Shown: piece after piece, positions 17,639-25,808 of the stretch | How positions within the stretch are numbered: the first letter of the stretch is position 1 | Layout: the number at the start of each line of letters is the position of its first letter | From: Halonatronum saccharophilum DSM 13868 | GTDB lineage: Bacteria > Bacillota > Halanaerobiia > Halobacteroidales > Halobacteroidaceae | DNA length: 64,000 bases | Assembly (NCBI RefSeq): GCF_000517025.1 | Contig: NZ_KI912094.1 | Span: 614,141 to 678,140, forward strand | Reading direction: 5' to 3' | The notes under the pieces: generated by a model | Seen by the model: the letters and a program-made list of their open reading frames with translations, nothing else | Told to the model about the DNA's origin: nothing | The model's database searches: none | Program-made: the position numbers and the translations under genes

Positions 17639-18853
17639 TTATCTAGTCATTTGGAAGATACCTTCTTCAATCTGCTGTTCAACCATTGGCCATACCTGAG
17701 CAGATGGAGCTCTACCATCCATAACAAATCCAAGTCCATTATTTGCAGGCTCCCAAATCGCCATTATCTCAGAGATATTAGGCATTGGAGTACCTCTTTC
17801 TGCTTGAATTAAGAATGACTGAAGAATTGGATCATTTTCTAAAGCCTCAGTAACAGCTACATGTGGCACAACAAGTCTATTAGATTCATAATGGTCTAAT
17901 GACATCTCAGCATTTGTTACAAACTTGATAAAGTCAGCAGCAGCTTGCTTATGATCAGAGAAATTACTTACATAATAACCCTTAGCCGATATCAATCCTG
18001 TTGGGTATTCACCATTAGGTAACTTAGGTAATGAAGCCGTCCCTATATTAATTCCAGCGTCTAAAGCATCACTTAAAGCCCAAGGACCATCAAGCATAAC
18101 AGCTAAATCTCCCTGTTGGAATAATCCACCAACTATCTCTCCATCAGTTCCTTGTGGAAGTAAACCTCTATCTCTAAAAGATTTGATATATTCTGCAGCT
18201 TCAATAGTGCCTGGCTCTGCAAACCCAAGGTCATTAGGATTTAAGCTTCCGTCTGGATTCTCTCCAAAGATATAACCTCCAAACCCACCTACAAATGGGA
18301 AACTACGGAAGAATTCAGGATCATACATAAATCCATACTGATCTCCATCAGTTAATTCTTCAGCAATATCCAATAACTCATCAAAAGTATCAGGAATCTC
18401 TGATATTAAATCCTTATTATAAATTAAAGCAACAGCATCATAACCATATGGAAGACCATACAACTCTCCATCAACAGTTAATGCTCCTAAAGGAGCTTCT
18501 AAAAAGTTGTCATAAGCATAATTAATATCAATGAAGTTTTCGATTGGATCTACTAGTCCTTGACCAGCAGTACGACCTAATGCATCATGTGGCCACCCTA
18601 CAACATCAGGACCGTGACCAGCTGGACCATCTAACGCTAATCTCTCTGGTTGATCAAGCTCTGGAACACCTTCTACTTCAACACTAATCCCAGTCTTTTC
18701 TTCATAAATTTCAGCCGCTCTTCTCATCCATCTTAATTCTGGACCAGAACTTACCCAAACCGTCAATTCTTCAGGTTGAGCATAAGCTGCTGGCGCAACT
18801 AAACTAAACACAAAAGTTAAAGCTAGTGTAAATACAATAAACTTTTTCATCAT
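17639..18853 (-). CDS. malE: Maltose/maltodextrin-binding protein MalE
   Basis: The 404-residue solute-binding protein begins with a signal peptide (KK, hydrophobic core about 5-20, cleavage after AYA near residue 25). There is no lipobox cysteine. In single-membrane Firmicutes such proteins are normally lipid-anchored, so a soluble form implies a periplasm and an outer membrane. The mature part has the family-1 features ELTVWVSSGPELRWMRRAAE, GVPELDQPERL and MPNISEIMAIWEPANNGLG. It delivers maltodextrins to MalFG; the cytoplasmic amylase at 1.4 kb could process them. An ATGATG start follows AGGGGG. The promoter lies about 390 bp upstream. Confidence 0.92.
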   Translation of the reverse strand: MMKKFIVFTLALTFVFSLVAPAAYAQPEELTVWVSSGPELRWMRRAAEIYEEKTGISVEVEGVPELDQPERLALDGPAGHGPDVVGWPHDALGRTAGQGLVDPIENFIDINYAYDNFLEAPLGALTVDGELYGLPYGYDAVALIYNKDLISEIPDTFDELLDIAEELTDGDQYGFMYDPEFFRSFPFVGGFGGYIFGENPDGSLNPNDLGFAEPGTIEAAEYIKSFRDRGLLPQGTDGEIVGGLFQQGDLAVMLDGPWALSDALDAGINIGTASLPKLPNGEYPTGLISAKGYYVSNFSDHKQAAADFIKFVTNAEMSLDHYESNRLVVPHVAVTEALENDPILQSFLIQAERGTPMPNISEIMAIWEPANNGLGFVMDGRAPSAQVWPMVEQQIEEGIFQMTR

Positions 18854-19243
18854 CTTATTCCCCCTAATTTTTTATTAATTATTTTTCTTTTAAATATTTA
18901 AAAGAAATTGATACACAATTTAAATTTATTTACATATACATATATTTAAATCCAATAAATTAAATAACCCACTAAGATATAAAGACAGGAAGTAACTCCA
19001 GCAAAGAGTTTTTGCCTTAAATCTAGGTAGAACTTTAACTTATTGGACTTATAAACTTATTATATAGTTCTTCTTAAATTATTTATAATTTATATGTAAT
19101 TTTATCAATCACAACTTAGGTTGGGTTTATTAATTGTATTATATATTAAATATCCCAGCAAACAATTGTAAAATTTACAAAAGTTGCCGGGGTGCTTGTA
19201 TTCTTATCAATACAATCTAGCCCTTTTATTTTAAAAACCACTA
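18854..19243 (-). promoter_or_regulatory. Long malE leader with nested hairpin
   Basis: About 390 nt separate the probable start site from the malE ATG and hold no supported gene. At 19154-19191 an outer stem (CCCGGCAA with TTGCTGGG on the minus strand, one G-U pair) encloses a perfect inner palindrome TTGTAAA-TTTACAA (19166-19180). No T-run follows, so it is not an intrinsic terminator. The inner palindrome could be a protein operator or the whole could be an RNA element. I recognise no known riboswitch. Confidence 0.4.
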
Positions 19244-19248
19244 ATAAT

Positions 19249-19278
19249 ATTATAAAATAAAACCAAAAGCATTGTCAA
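19249..19278 (-). promoter_or_regulatory. Promoter of malEFG
   Basis: On the minus strand TTGACA (19273-19278) and TATAAT (19249-19254) are spaced 18 bp. Both boxes match consensus perfectly. The 19279-19567 stretch beyond it is very AT-rich and shows no gene. Confidence 0.7.
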
Positions 19279-19567
19279 GCAATATTTACCATTGAAAATA
19301 TTTTTTTGCCTCTCTTAAGTATAGTATTTTTAAAAGTTATTTATCTTACTTTATATTATCAAAATCTCTTATATTAATTATTTCTATATCTATTTCTTTA
19401 TCCCTTTATTTTTTTATTTAATTTTTTTATTTTTGCTTTATTTATGAATTATAAATACTTATTTCGATAAAAATGATACTTAATTAAAATGATTATTAAT
19501 TCAAAACTCTTTCCCTCATATATATTGTTTTTGTTTCTAATTTATTCCAAATTGAAGTTGTATTAAC

Positions 19568-19609
19568 AAAAAAGATTTAGTTCAGCAAACAGCCAACTAA
19601 ATCTTTTTT
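19568..19609 (-). terminator. Terminator of the patatin-PRTase gene
   Basis: Arms AAAAAAGATTTAGTT (19568-19582) and its complement (19595-19609) with a 12-nt loop are followed by Ts on the minus strand. It lies just downstream of the gene ending at 19638. Confidence 0.85.
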
Positions 19610-19637
19610 ATCTTTATTTTTTGGGATTTTTGTTATT

Positions 19638-20894
19638 TTAAAGTTTATAGTAAGAATGCCGGACCAACTCCAAATGTGCCTTCCCTCTTCTACCTCCTCT
19701 ATCTATAAAGGAGAATTCTCCTGCTATATCTATACCCTTCCCCTCTAAAACCATACATAAACTTCTCATATCCTTTGCAGATATATCTAAATAATTCAAT
19801 AAAATCACCCTATCTCCATTATGCAAATTATTATATTTACTTTCTACCCTTCTATCCCTTAAATTAATCACACTAAACTTTTTATTCAATTTTCTTGCTA
19901 CTAAATAAGATAATAAGTAGTCATCATCATCTAAAGCCACTACTGTTTCAAAAGAAGATAAGTCTATATTCTTTTGGATATAGACTACCATCAACTCACT
20001 AAACTCTTCAACTTCTACAGTAGTTGCTTTTAAATTATTTTTATTAATAGAGTTTAGTCCTCTCAATAACCTCCTGTCTCTATATCTGCTGATAGTGTCC
20101 TCCACACCCCAATAACCAAGTTCATACAACTCTTTCTTTTGTTCTTGAGATAATGAAAAATCAGTAGCTTTAATATCCCCAGTAGAAATAGAAATGATAT
20201 GAGAGTTTGATAACTCAATTTGCCTTTTCTCATTTACTGCTATTACCATCTCAATTAAAGCAGTTAAATAATTAAGAAATCCATTTATATTCTCCTGCTC
20301 TTCATCTTCATTTTTAGCCAAGATAAAACCTAATGTTGGTCTTCTAGATCTATCAAAAACTTTAAGTGGTAGATTATTTGTTACACCACCATCTACATAA
20401 TACCTTCCTTTATATATATATGGAACATAAAAGATAGGAATTCCCATTGACATTCTTACTGCCTTTGCTACAGAAAATCTAGGAGTGTCCTCTTTAGAAA
20501 AGACTTGATCTTTTTTACAAGTTACCTCTGAACTAATAATCTTAACCTCTCTTTCTAGATCTTTAAACTCTTTAACCCCCTTAGCTTGTAATTTTTCTTC
20601 TATCCACCTTAAAAATTGATCACCTTTATATATACCATAGTCTCTAATTAACCTAATAATGGAAAATGAGTCTTTAAATTCACTAAAATCCTGTTCATAC
20701 ATTATTTCCTTTAACTCATCTAAGCTATATCCAGCACCATAAAGAGAAGCTACAATAGCTCCTGCTGAGCTGCCTGCTAAAGCTACAATCTCAAAACCAT
20801 AGTCTTCCAAAGCCTCTATTCCTCCTACATGGCTTATTCCTCTTACTCCCCCTCCATTTAAAGATAGATTTATCCTTATTTTCCTTCTTCGCAA
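19638..20894 (-). CDS. Patatin-like phospholipase with C-terminal PRTase-like domain
   Basis: Residues about 5-285 form a patatin domain with oxyanion motif NGGGVRG, nucleophile elbow GSSAG (S43) and catalytic DGG (D168), predicting a Ser-Asp lipid acyl hydrolase. No signal peptide is present, so it is cytoplasmic. Residues about 305-418 do not belong to patatins. They resemble a type I phosphoribosyltransferase: TVVALDDDDYLLSYLVARKL, then GDRVILLNYLDISAKDMRSL, then GIDIAGEFSFIDRGG, matching the order of orotate PRTase strands. The PRPP-loop acidic pair (usually DD-TTG) is replaced by NYLDISA, so catalysis by this domain is doubtful. The start is TTG 20894 after GGGGTGG. A second, different patatin gene follows upstream. 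Confidence 0.8.
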   Translation of the reverse strand: MRRRKIRINLSLNGGGVRGISHVGGIEALEDYGFEIVALAGSSAGAIVASLYGAGYSLDELKEIMYEQDFSEFKDSFSIIRLIRDYGIYKGDQFLRWIEEKLQAKGVKEFKDLEREVKIISSEVTCKKDQVFSKEDTPRFSVAKAVRMSMGIPIFYVPYIYKGRYYVDGGVTNNLPLKVFDRSRRPTLGFILAKNEDEEQENINGFLNYLTALIEMVIAVNEKRQIELSNSHIISISTGDIKATDFSLSQEQKKELYELGYWGVEDTISRYRDRRLLRGLNSINKNNLKATTVEVEEFSELMVVYIQKNIDLSSFETVVALDDDDYLLSYLVARKLNKKFSVINLRDRRVESKYNNLHNGDRVILLNYLDISAKDMRSLCMVLEGKGIDIAGEFSFIDRGGRRGKAHLELVRHSYYKL

Positions 20895-21211
20895 TAAAAT
20901 CCACCCCGCCTTTTTATATTAAAGCTTTATTACTATACATATGTAAATAAATAGCCCAATATTTATTTGAATTAATTTAGTGAATTTATCCACTTAACCC
21001 TAATATAATAAAGCGCAGAAAACTCATAAAGTGGTGCTAAGCGCGAATACAGAGAGTATAGAGAATATAAAGATGGTGACTGTAAATGCAAACCAAAACC
21101 TAAAAAAAGAAATTGAAGCTTCTATAGGATTAGATTATAAAGGAGAAGTATCTGTTGAATTTCCTATATCCTTTGATCTGTTTATTATCTTCTTTATAAT
21201 CTCTCAACTAA
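20895..21211. other. Gap between two patatin genes, no supported gene
   Basis: The stretch holds the leader of the patatin-PRTase gene and an open frame of 61 codons at 21031-21216 on the plus strand. That frame starts with GTG, lacks a ribosome binding site and runs into the terminator palindrome, so I do not call it. A TAATATAAT at about 21001-21009 is promoter-like on the plus strand. Confidence 0.4.
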
Positions 21212-21263
21212 AATAAAAGAGCAGTATAGAATCCTTTAAAGGATTCTATACTGCTCTTTTATT
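21212..21263. terminator. Terminator of the beta-barrel patatin gene
   Basis: This is a perfect 52-nt palindrome with 26-bp arms (AATAAAAGAGCAGTATAG at the outer part), T-rich on both sides. It follows the patatin gene stop at 21262. Confidence 0.92.
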
Positions 21264-23115
21264 AATAATCAAATTCTAGTTGTAATTTAAAGTTGAAATC
21301 ATCATTTCTTTGGTCATAAGATATATATGATTTAAAGTCAACTGGCTTAACTCCTAATAACTCAAAATTAAATTCACTACCTAGCCCATAAGCAAAGGAA
21401 TCATAATCGGAACTCTGATAATCCAAAAAAGGATAAACGCTAACATTAGATAACTTCATTATAGATAAAAATTCTATAGTTCTTATAATATTGTGAGTAT
21501 ACAAAAATTCTAAAGAAACTTGTTCTTCAAAGAAACTGTCTATATCACTACCACGATATATTTCAGGAGATAGAATTTTACCATCTGTGCTATTAAAAAC
21601 AACCTTAGGTCTTAAACTCCAAATACTACTTATCTTCCATCTAGCTTCTCCTTCAATCAATGAACCTAAATATCCTCCATCATAATCAACTAAAAAATTA
21701 CTTTTTCCCCTTAGATAACTACTATTTAAAGGCGTTAAATCCAACTGAGTAGTAATGTATGATAAATTCTTATCACCTAAAGATGCAATTCCCCCTTCTA
21801 ACGTATAATTATCTTGATAGTACTTAATTCCTGATTTAAAATCTAAGCCATCTCTATCTTCAACTTTTATTCTGGTAATAAAATCTAGGTTATCACTAAC
21901 TTTCTTCCACCTTAAATGTCCTTCTATTCTTTCCTCGCCAACAGTTAAAACACTAGTTTCTAAATGACCATAATCTAATATAAATCCATACTGACCTTTA
22001 TTTATCATACTTTTATATAACGTATCGTAAAACAAAAACTGATCTTGACCATAATAGAATATAGGTCTAAATTGTCTCTCTTCAATTATTAATCGATTAT
22101 ACTTTAAATCCATCAATTTATTACTATGATCTAAGTTAGGTCTAACTTTATGTTCCCTTAATGATATGTTCTCATCTCTTAACATATTTTTTATAATAGG
22201 AAGCATCTCTTTTGCTTCCTTATAACCGATATCAATTAACTCATTAGCTAATTTAAAATCCATAAAAGAATATTTACCAACATTGGTTTCTATTACTATA
22301 TCAGCATATTTATTTAATATCTCTTCTCCATTCTCTTTTTGCATTAAAGATAAAAAGCGTGCAGCTGCTCTTCCTGGACTATCATACTCTTGATAAGGTA
22401 ACTCGTCATAAGATGTAGTTGCTATAACAAAATCTGCTCCTAAAACCTTAGCAGCTTTAGCAGGGCTTATCTCTACAATTCCTGGATCAACTAAAAATCT
22501 ATCACCTGTTTGGTGAGGAGGAAAGTAGAAAGGAATTGCATAAGAACTTTGAATAACTTCCGAAATTCTTCCTTGTGTATGTAAAAACTTCTTTCCTTCA
22601 CTTAAATCATAGCTCAAAAGAGCTGTAGGAATCTTGAATTCTTCTAATCTATTATTTGGAGATATCTCCTCAATGAAAGTATTTACCTTAGATGTCGTTA
22701 CTAAAGACTCCCTTGAAGGTAGATTAATATCAAACATACCTTCAAAAGGTACCTTGGAAACTATATCCTCCATATCAGATGTTGATAACCCACTTCCATA
22801 CATTGTGCCAACAATCGATCCCATACTGGTCCCAACTATAAGATCGATAGGAATACCTTCTTCTTCTAATGCTTTAATTATACCTATATTTACAAAAGCC
22901 CTAGCTCCACCTCCACTTAAAGCTAAAGCAACTCTTGGAGAAGGAATCTCTTCAAATAAATAATTACTCTCTACTATATATATTTCTCCTCCTTCTTCTA
23001 TCCTAAGTTCTTTAGGAAAATGATCTTTATTGACTTCAACTTCTTTAGCTAATATTGGAGTTACATTTACTAAATAAAATATCAAACTAAAGATAATAAT
23101 AGCTGTTTTCTTCAT
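21262..23115 (-). CDS. Patatin-like phospholipase with outer-membrane beta-barrel (type Vd-like)
   Basis: The 617-residue protein starts with a signal peptide (1-23, ending ILA). A patatin domain follows (about 60-320) with GGGARAF, elbow GTSMGS (S97) and DPG (D210). After a linker (about 330-370) the C-terminal 240 residues alternate polar and hydrophobic residues in short strands and end in EFDY, an aromatic C-terminus typical of outer-membrane barrels. This layout matches PlpD/FplA type Vd autotransporters, in which the barrel exports the lipase to the surface. A POTRA-like segment may lie before the barrel but is not certain. It implies an outer membrane and BAM machinery. AGGAGG precedes the ATG. 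Confidence 0.85.
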   Translation of the reverse strand: MKKTAIIIFSLIFYLVNVTPILAKEVEVNKDHFPKELRIEEGGEIYIVESNYLFEEIPSPRVALALSGGGARAFVNIGIIKALEEEGIPIDLIVGTSMGSIVGTMYGSGLSTSDMEDIVSKVPFEGMFDINLPSRESLVTTSKVNTFIEEISPNNRLEEFKIPTALLSYDLSEGKKFLHTQGRISEVIQSSYAIPFYFPPHQTGDRFLVDPGIVEISPAKAAKVLGADFVIATTSYDELPYQEYDSPGRAAARFLSLMQKENGEEILNKYADIVIETNVGKYSFMDFKLANELIDIGYKEAKEMLPIIKNMLRDENISLREHKVRPNLDHSNKLMDLKYNRLIIEERQFRPIFYYGQDQFLFYDTLYKSMINKGQYGFILDYGHLETSVLTVGEERIEGHLRWKKVSDNLDFITRIKVEDRDGLDFKSGIKYYQDNYTLEGGIASLGDKNLSYITTQLDLTPLNSSYLRGKSNFLVDYDGGYLGSLIEGEARWKISSIWSLRPKVVFNSTDGKILSPEIYRGSDIDSFFEEQVSLEFLYTHNIIRTIEFLSIMKLSNVSVYPFLDYQSSDYDSFAYGLGSEFNFELLGVKPVDFKSYISYDQRNDDFNFKLQLEFDY

Positions 23116-23145
23116 AAAAGTCCTCCTTTTTCATAAAATCAATCT

Positions 23146-23193
23146 AACTTCAAAGAAGGTTATCAATTTAAATTGATAACCTTCTTTGAAGTT
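23146..23193. terminator. Terminator of the RND-operon
   Basis: This is a perfect 48-nt palindrome (24-bp arms, AACTTCAAAGAAGGTTATCA at the outer part) between the TetR gene stop at 23210 and the patatin gene start. It ends the operon that begins at 28.1 kb. Confidence 0.9.
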
Positions 23194-23209
23194 AAAACAA
23201 GTAAACTAT

Positions 23210-23785
23210 CTAATTATCATTTAATAATCCGTCCAAATAAAGTTTATTTAATTCTGTTCTAATCTTATCAGCTGGGAATTCATCACTGAATATTACCCAG
23301 TGCATAACGGTTATGTTTACCCCACCAATAAGTGCTACAGCTGTAGTTTCAACATCCATATCTTTAAAGATACCAGAAGATATTCCTTCAGCTATTACAC
23401 CCTCTATAATAGATGTATGACCTTTTCTTATTCTCTTTATATGGTCTTCAAACTTATTTCTATAACCCCAGATATGTCTGATCAAAAATTTACCATACTC
23501 ATAATGATTACTATAAAAGTTAAGTTTTACATCTATAATCTTCTTTAGCTTTTCTAAAGGATTATCAAGTTCACTTATCTCACTTACTATTATCTCACTA
23601 AGTCTTTCAATACCATATTCAATTATAGCTGTAGCTAGCTCCTCTTTATTCTTAAAATAACGATAAATAGTTCCTTTCCCAACTCCCGCAGTAGTTGCAA
23701 CCTCTTGCATTGTAGTCTGATTAGCACCTTTTTTAGAGAAAGCATCAATGGCTGCTAGAAGTATCTGTTCTTTTTTGGGTTGCAT
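23210..23785 (-). CDS. TetR/AcrR family regulator of the RND operon
   Basis: The 191-residue protein has a TetR helix-turn-helix (about 5-52, ILLAAIDAFSKKGANQTTMQ then GVGKGTIYRYFKNKEEL) and a helical ligand-binding domain. It is the last gene of the RND / LolA-like / barrel operon, 18 bp after the barrel gene. A palindrome typical of TetR operators (GAACTGACCAGTCGGTTC) lies between the operon promoter and the first gene, so it most likely represses its own operon in response to an exported or envelope-active compound. The inducer is unknown. AAGGAG precedes the ATG. Confidence 0.88.
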   Translation of the reverse strand: MQPKKEQILLAAIDAFSKKGANQTTMQEVATTAGVGKGTIYRYFKNKEELATAIIEYGIERLSEIIVSEISELDNPLEKLKKIIDVKLNFYSNHYEYGKFLIRHIWGYRNKFEDHIKRIRKGHTSIIEGVIAEGISSGIFKDMDVETTAVALIGGVNITVMHWVIFSDEFPADKIRTELNKLYLDGLLNDN

Positions 23786-23803
23786 TTGTACATCTCCTTA
23801 ACT

Positions 23804-24919
23804 TTAGAAATCTAATTGCAAACGTGCATAAAGACTATCTGCCCCAGATCCAATAAGACTACTAAGGCCTTCATCTTTTAGTTCAACTAAGCGTCCACCT
23901 AATTGAAGCTCTACTGAATCTGTTAAAGAGTGATTGTATTGTGGATTTATTGAATAGGACTCACTCTCTAAGTCATATAAAGCTGTAAACTCTATCTCGT
24001 GGAAAGTCATAACTGGCTTTTCTAAGTGAAGGTTTAAAGCTTTTATATCATTATCAAAATCAGATCTCTCTTGATTATAAAAGAACTGACCTACAAGATA
24101 AAGGTCATTATCAAAGTTATAATCTGCTCCTAGGGCAATTGTGAAGTTATCATCACAATAGTCTTCTCCATAAATATTATACACTATTTCACTCCAAATT
24201 CCAATATCATTAATATCCCCAATTAGATCAAAACCTATTTTAGTAACTTCAGGATACTCTAATTCTGTAGGATTTCCATGCTCGTCTATTTCTGATACAC
24301 TTGGTATCTTATCAAAACCATTATAAAGGCTCAAAGATAGATCATAACCATTAAAACCACGTTTAGTAGCTTTAACCCCAACTTGCATATCTTTAATTCG
24401 ATCACTTACTTTATTTACTTCAATTCCTTCAATTGGACTATCTAAACCTTTAAAAGTTGGAGAAATAACACCAGTTAACTCTGCTCCTCCCATTGTATAA
24501 TAAGTTCCCTTAACCGCTCTTACACCTAACTTATCATCTAAAGGTGTTGAAGAAGATGAATTTTGTGGGTTAAAGTAATTAGTTGGATTTACCTTAAAAG
24601 CACTACCCCAGTTAACTACTTGTTTACCAAGCTTCCAATCCATATTCATAGTATAGTACTCCAAATAAGCTTCATTTATCCTAAAGCGATGATTATAGTT
24701 ACCATCTGTTACAAACTCTAAATCTACGTACATATCTCCATCAAAACCAAACTCTTCTTCTACTATTAAGTTGAATTTATTTTGGGAATCTACAATCTCT
24801 TCATCTATGTCCACCTCAATATATTGCTCTAGTGAACCTGATAACTCAGTTGCAGAAACTGTAATCGACAAAGAAAGAATTAATACCAAAGTTAAAGTAA
24901 GTAAATTAAACTTTTTCAT
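23804..24919 (-). CDS. Outer-membrane beta-barrel protein (porin-like)
   Basis: The product starts with a signal peptide (MKKFNLLTLTLVLILSLS, cleavage near SATE) and contains many short amphipathic strands, ending in LYARLQLDF with the C-terminal Phe seen in outer-membrane barrels. The segment WKLGKQVVNWGSAFKVNP resembles DUF1302-type and related porin-like proteins found beside RND transporters. The ATG at 24919 follows AGGAGGAG; an in-frame TTG three bases earlier is less likely. I infer that it is the outer-membrane part of a trans-envelope route with the adjacent LolA-like and RND proteins. Substrate unknown. Confidence 0.8.
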   Translation of the reverse strand: MKKFNLLTLTLVLILSLSITVSATELSGSLEQYIEVDIDEEIVDSQNKFNLIVEEEFGFDGDMYVDLEFVTDGNYNHRFRINEAYLEYYTMNMDWKLGKQVVNWGSAFKVNPTNYFNPQNSSSSTPLDDKLGVRAVKGTYYTMGGAELTGVISPTFKGLDSPIEGIEVNKVSDRIKDMQVGVKATKRGFNGYDLSLSLYNGFDKIPSVSEIDEHGNPTELEYPEVTKIGFDLIGDINDIGIWSEIVYNIYGEDYCDDNFTIALGADYNFDNDLYLVGQFFYNQERSDFDNDIKALNLHLEKPVMTFHEIEFTALYDLESESYSINPQYNHSLTDSVELQLGGRLVELKDEGLSSLIGSGADSLYARLQLDF

Positions 24920-24941
24920 CAAAAATCTCCTCCTTTTTTTG

Positions 24942-24967
24942 TGATAGAGGGTATATACCCTCTATCA
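24942..24967 (-). other. Intercistronic hairpin, LolA-like gene to barrel gene
   Basis: This is a perfect 26-nt palindrome (TGATAGAGGGTAT and its complement). On the minus strand it is followed by As and the AGGAGG of the barrel gene rather than by Ts. It may stabilise upstream mRNA or tune expression, like the hairpin between malE and malF. Confidence 0.6.
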
Positions 24968-25003
24968 TATCTATAATATTAAATTTAATTAAGGGCCAAC
25001 AAC

Positions 25004-25777
25004 TTACCTTCTTAAATATCTAACAGTAAATACCCTATCATCTATCGGCTGATCATAGACTATATCCTCTAAAAACAATATAGTCTTTGTATCTCTTTGT
25101 ACATCCTTCATAGTCAACTTTTCAGCAGTCCAATACCCATCAACCTGTACAATCTGCTCACTTGTAAGCACTTTGTGTAAATCTCCTCTTGAATCATAAA
25201 ATTCAATCTCTACAGGGAACCAATTACTTTTTTGCACCCACATATAACCATACTTATAATCAATATCCTCATCTGTAGGAATGATTCTTAAAAGATATTT
25301 ATCACCTAGATCTTCTAATATCTCTGCATCATAGTCCTCATCATAACTTCCTCCACCTAAGATAGATAGGTCATTATAACTAAAATCAGTTCCTACAAAG
25401 CTTCCATTTCTTTGGCTTCCAGATATTCTTCTAACGTTACCTAAAGCAGGCATATATAGATACATATCATCATCTTCACTATCATGTGGATCATGGGATA
25501 AGAAAGCAGTCCCCTCTACACTTGCAGGGGCTAAAAATCTAATCATAGAGCTGTCCATCTCTTCTCCATCTTGACGATATACCTCTAGCTCTCTCTCTCT
25601 AGTTCTTCCTCCACTATGAAGTTCCATTCTCAAATTAATTTGAGAAGTATTGGCACTGATTGAATCTTGAATATTGTCTAAGACATCATTACCTGTAAGT
25701 TCCTCTGCTGCTGCAAGACTTCCTAAAGTTAAGACCAATAACATTGTCATAAATAAACTAGCAATCTTCATCTTCAT
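25004..25777 (-). CDS. LolA-like outer-membrane lipoprotein-sorting family protein
   Basis: The protein has a signal peptide (about 1-23, cleavage near LAAAEE) and a periplasmic beta-sheet domain of the outer-membrane lipoprotein-sorting (LolA-like) family. Typical segments are MIRFLAPASVEGTAFLSHD, MYLYMPALGNVRRISGSQR and GTDFSYNDLS. Such proteins are regularly encoded beside RND/MMPL transporters and are thought to bind a lipid or hydrophobic cargo. The start at ATG 25777 follows AAAGGGTG; a GTG at 25786 is possible. It lies 31 bp downstream of the RND gene and 84 bp before the barrel gene. Confidence 0.85.
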   Translation of the reverse strand: MKMKIASLFMTMLLVLTLGSLAAAEELTGNDVLDNIQDSISANTSQINLRMELHSGGRTRERELEVYRQDGEEMDSSMIRFLAPASVEGTAFLSHDPHDSEDDDMYLYMPALGNVRRISGSQRNGSFVGTDFSYNDLSILGGGSYDEDYDAEILEDLGDKYLLRIIPTDEDIDYKYGYMWVQKSNWFPVEIEFYDSRGDLHKVLTSEQIVQVDGYWTAEKLTMKDVQRDTKTILFLEDIVYDQPIDDRVFTVRYLRR

Positions 25778-25808
25778 TATTATCACCCTTTCTTATTTTT
25801 AAATTTTA

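Noticed and set aside
15402-18853. A malK ATPase gene in the transporter operon
   Set aside because: The operon ends with a strong terminator after malG, and the only ABC ATPase in the window is the soluble ABC-F protein, which is not a transporter subunit.
19166-19180. TTGTAAA-TTTACAA palindrome as a Rex operator
   Set aside because: It is 15 bp with a 1-nt centre, whereas Rex sites are usually 18 bp with TTGTGAA/TTCACAA-like arms and a longer spacer.
21031-21216. Open frame of 61 codons between the two patatin genes
   Set aside because: It starts with GTG, has no ribosome binding site, resembles nothing I know, and its end lies in a terminator palindrome that belongs to the opposite-strand gene.
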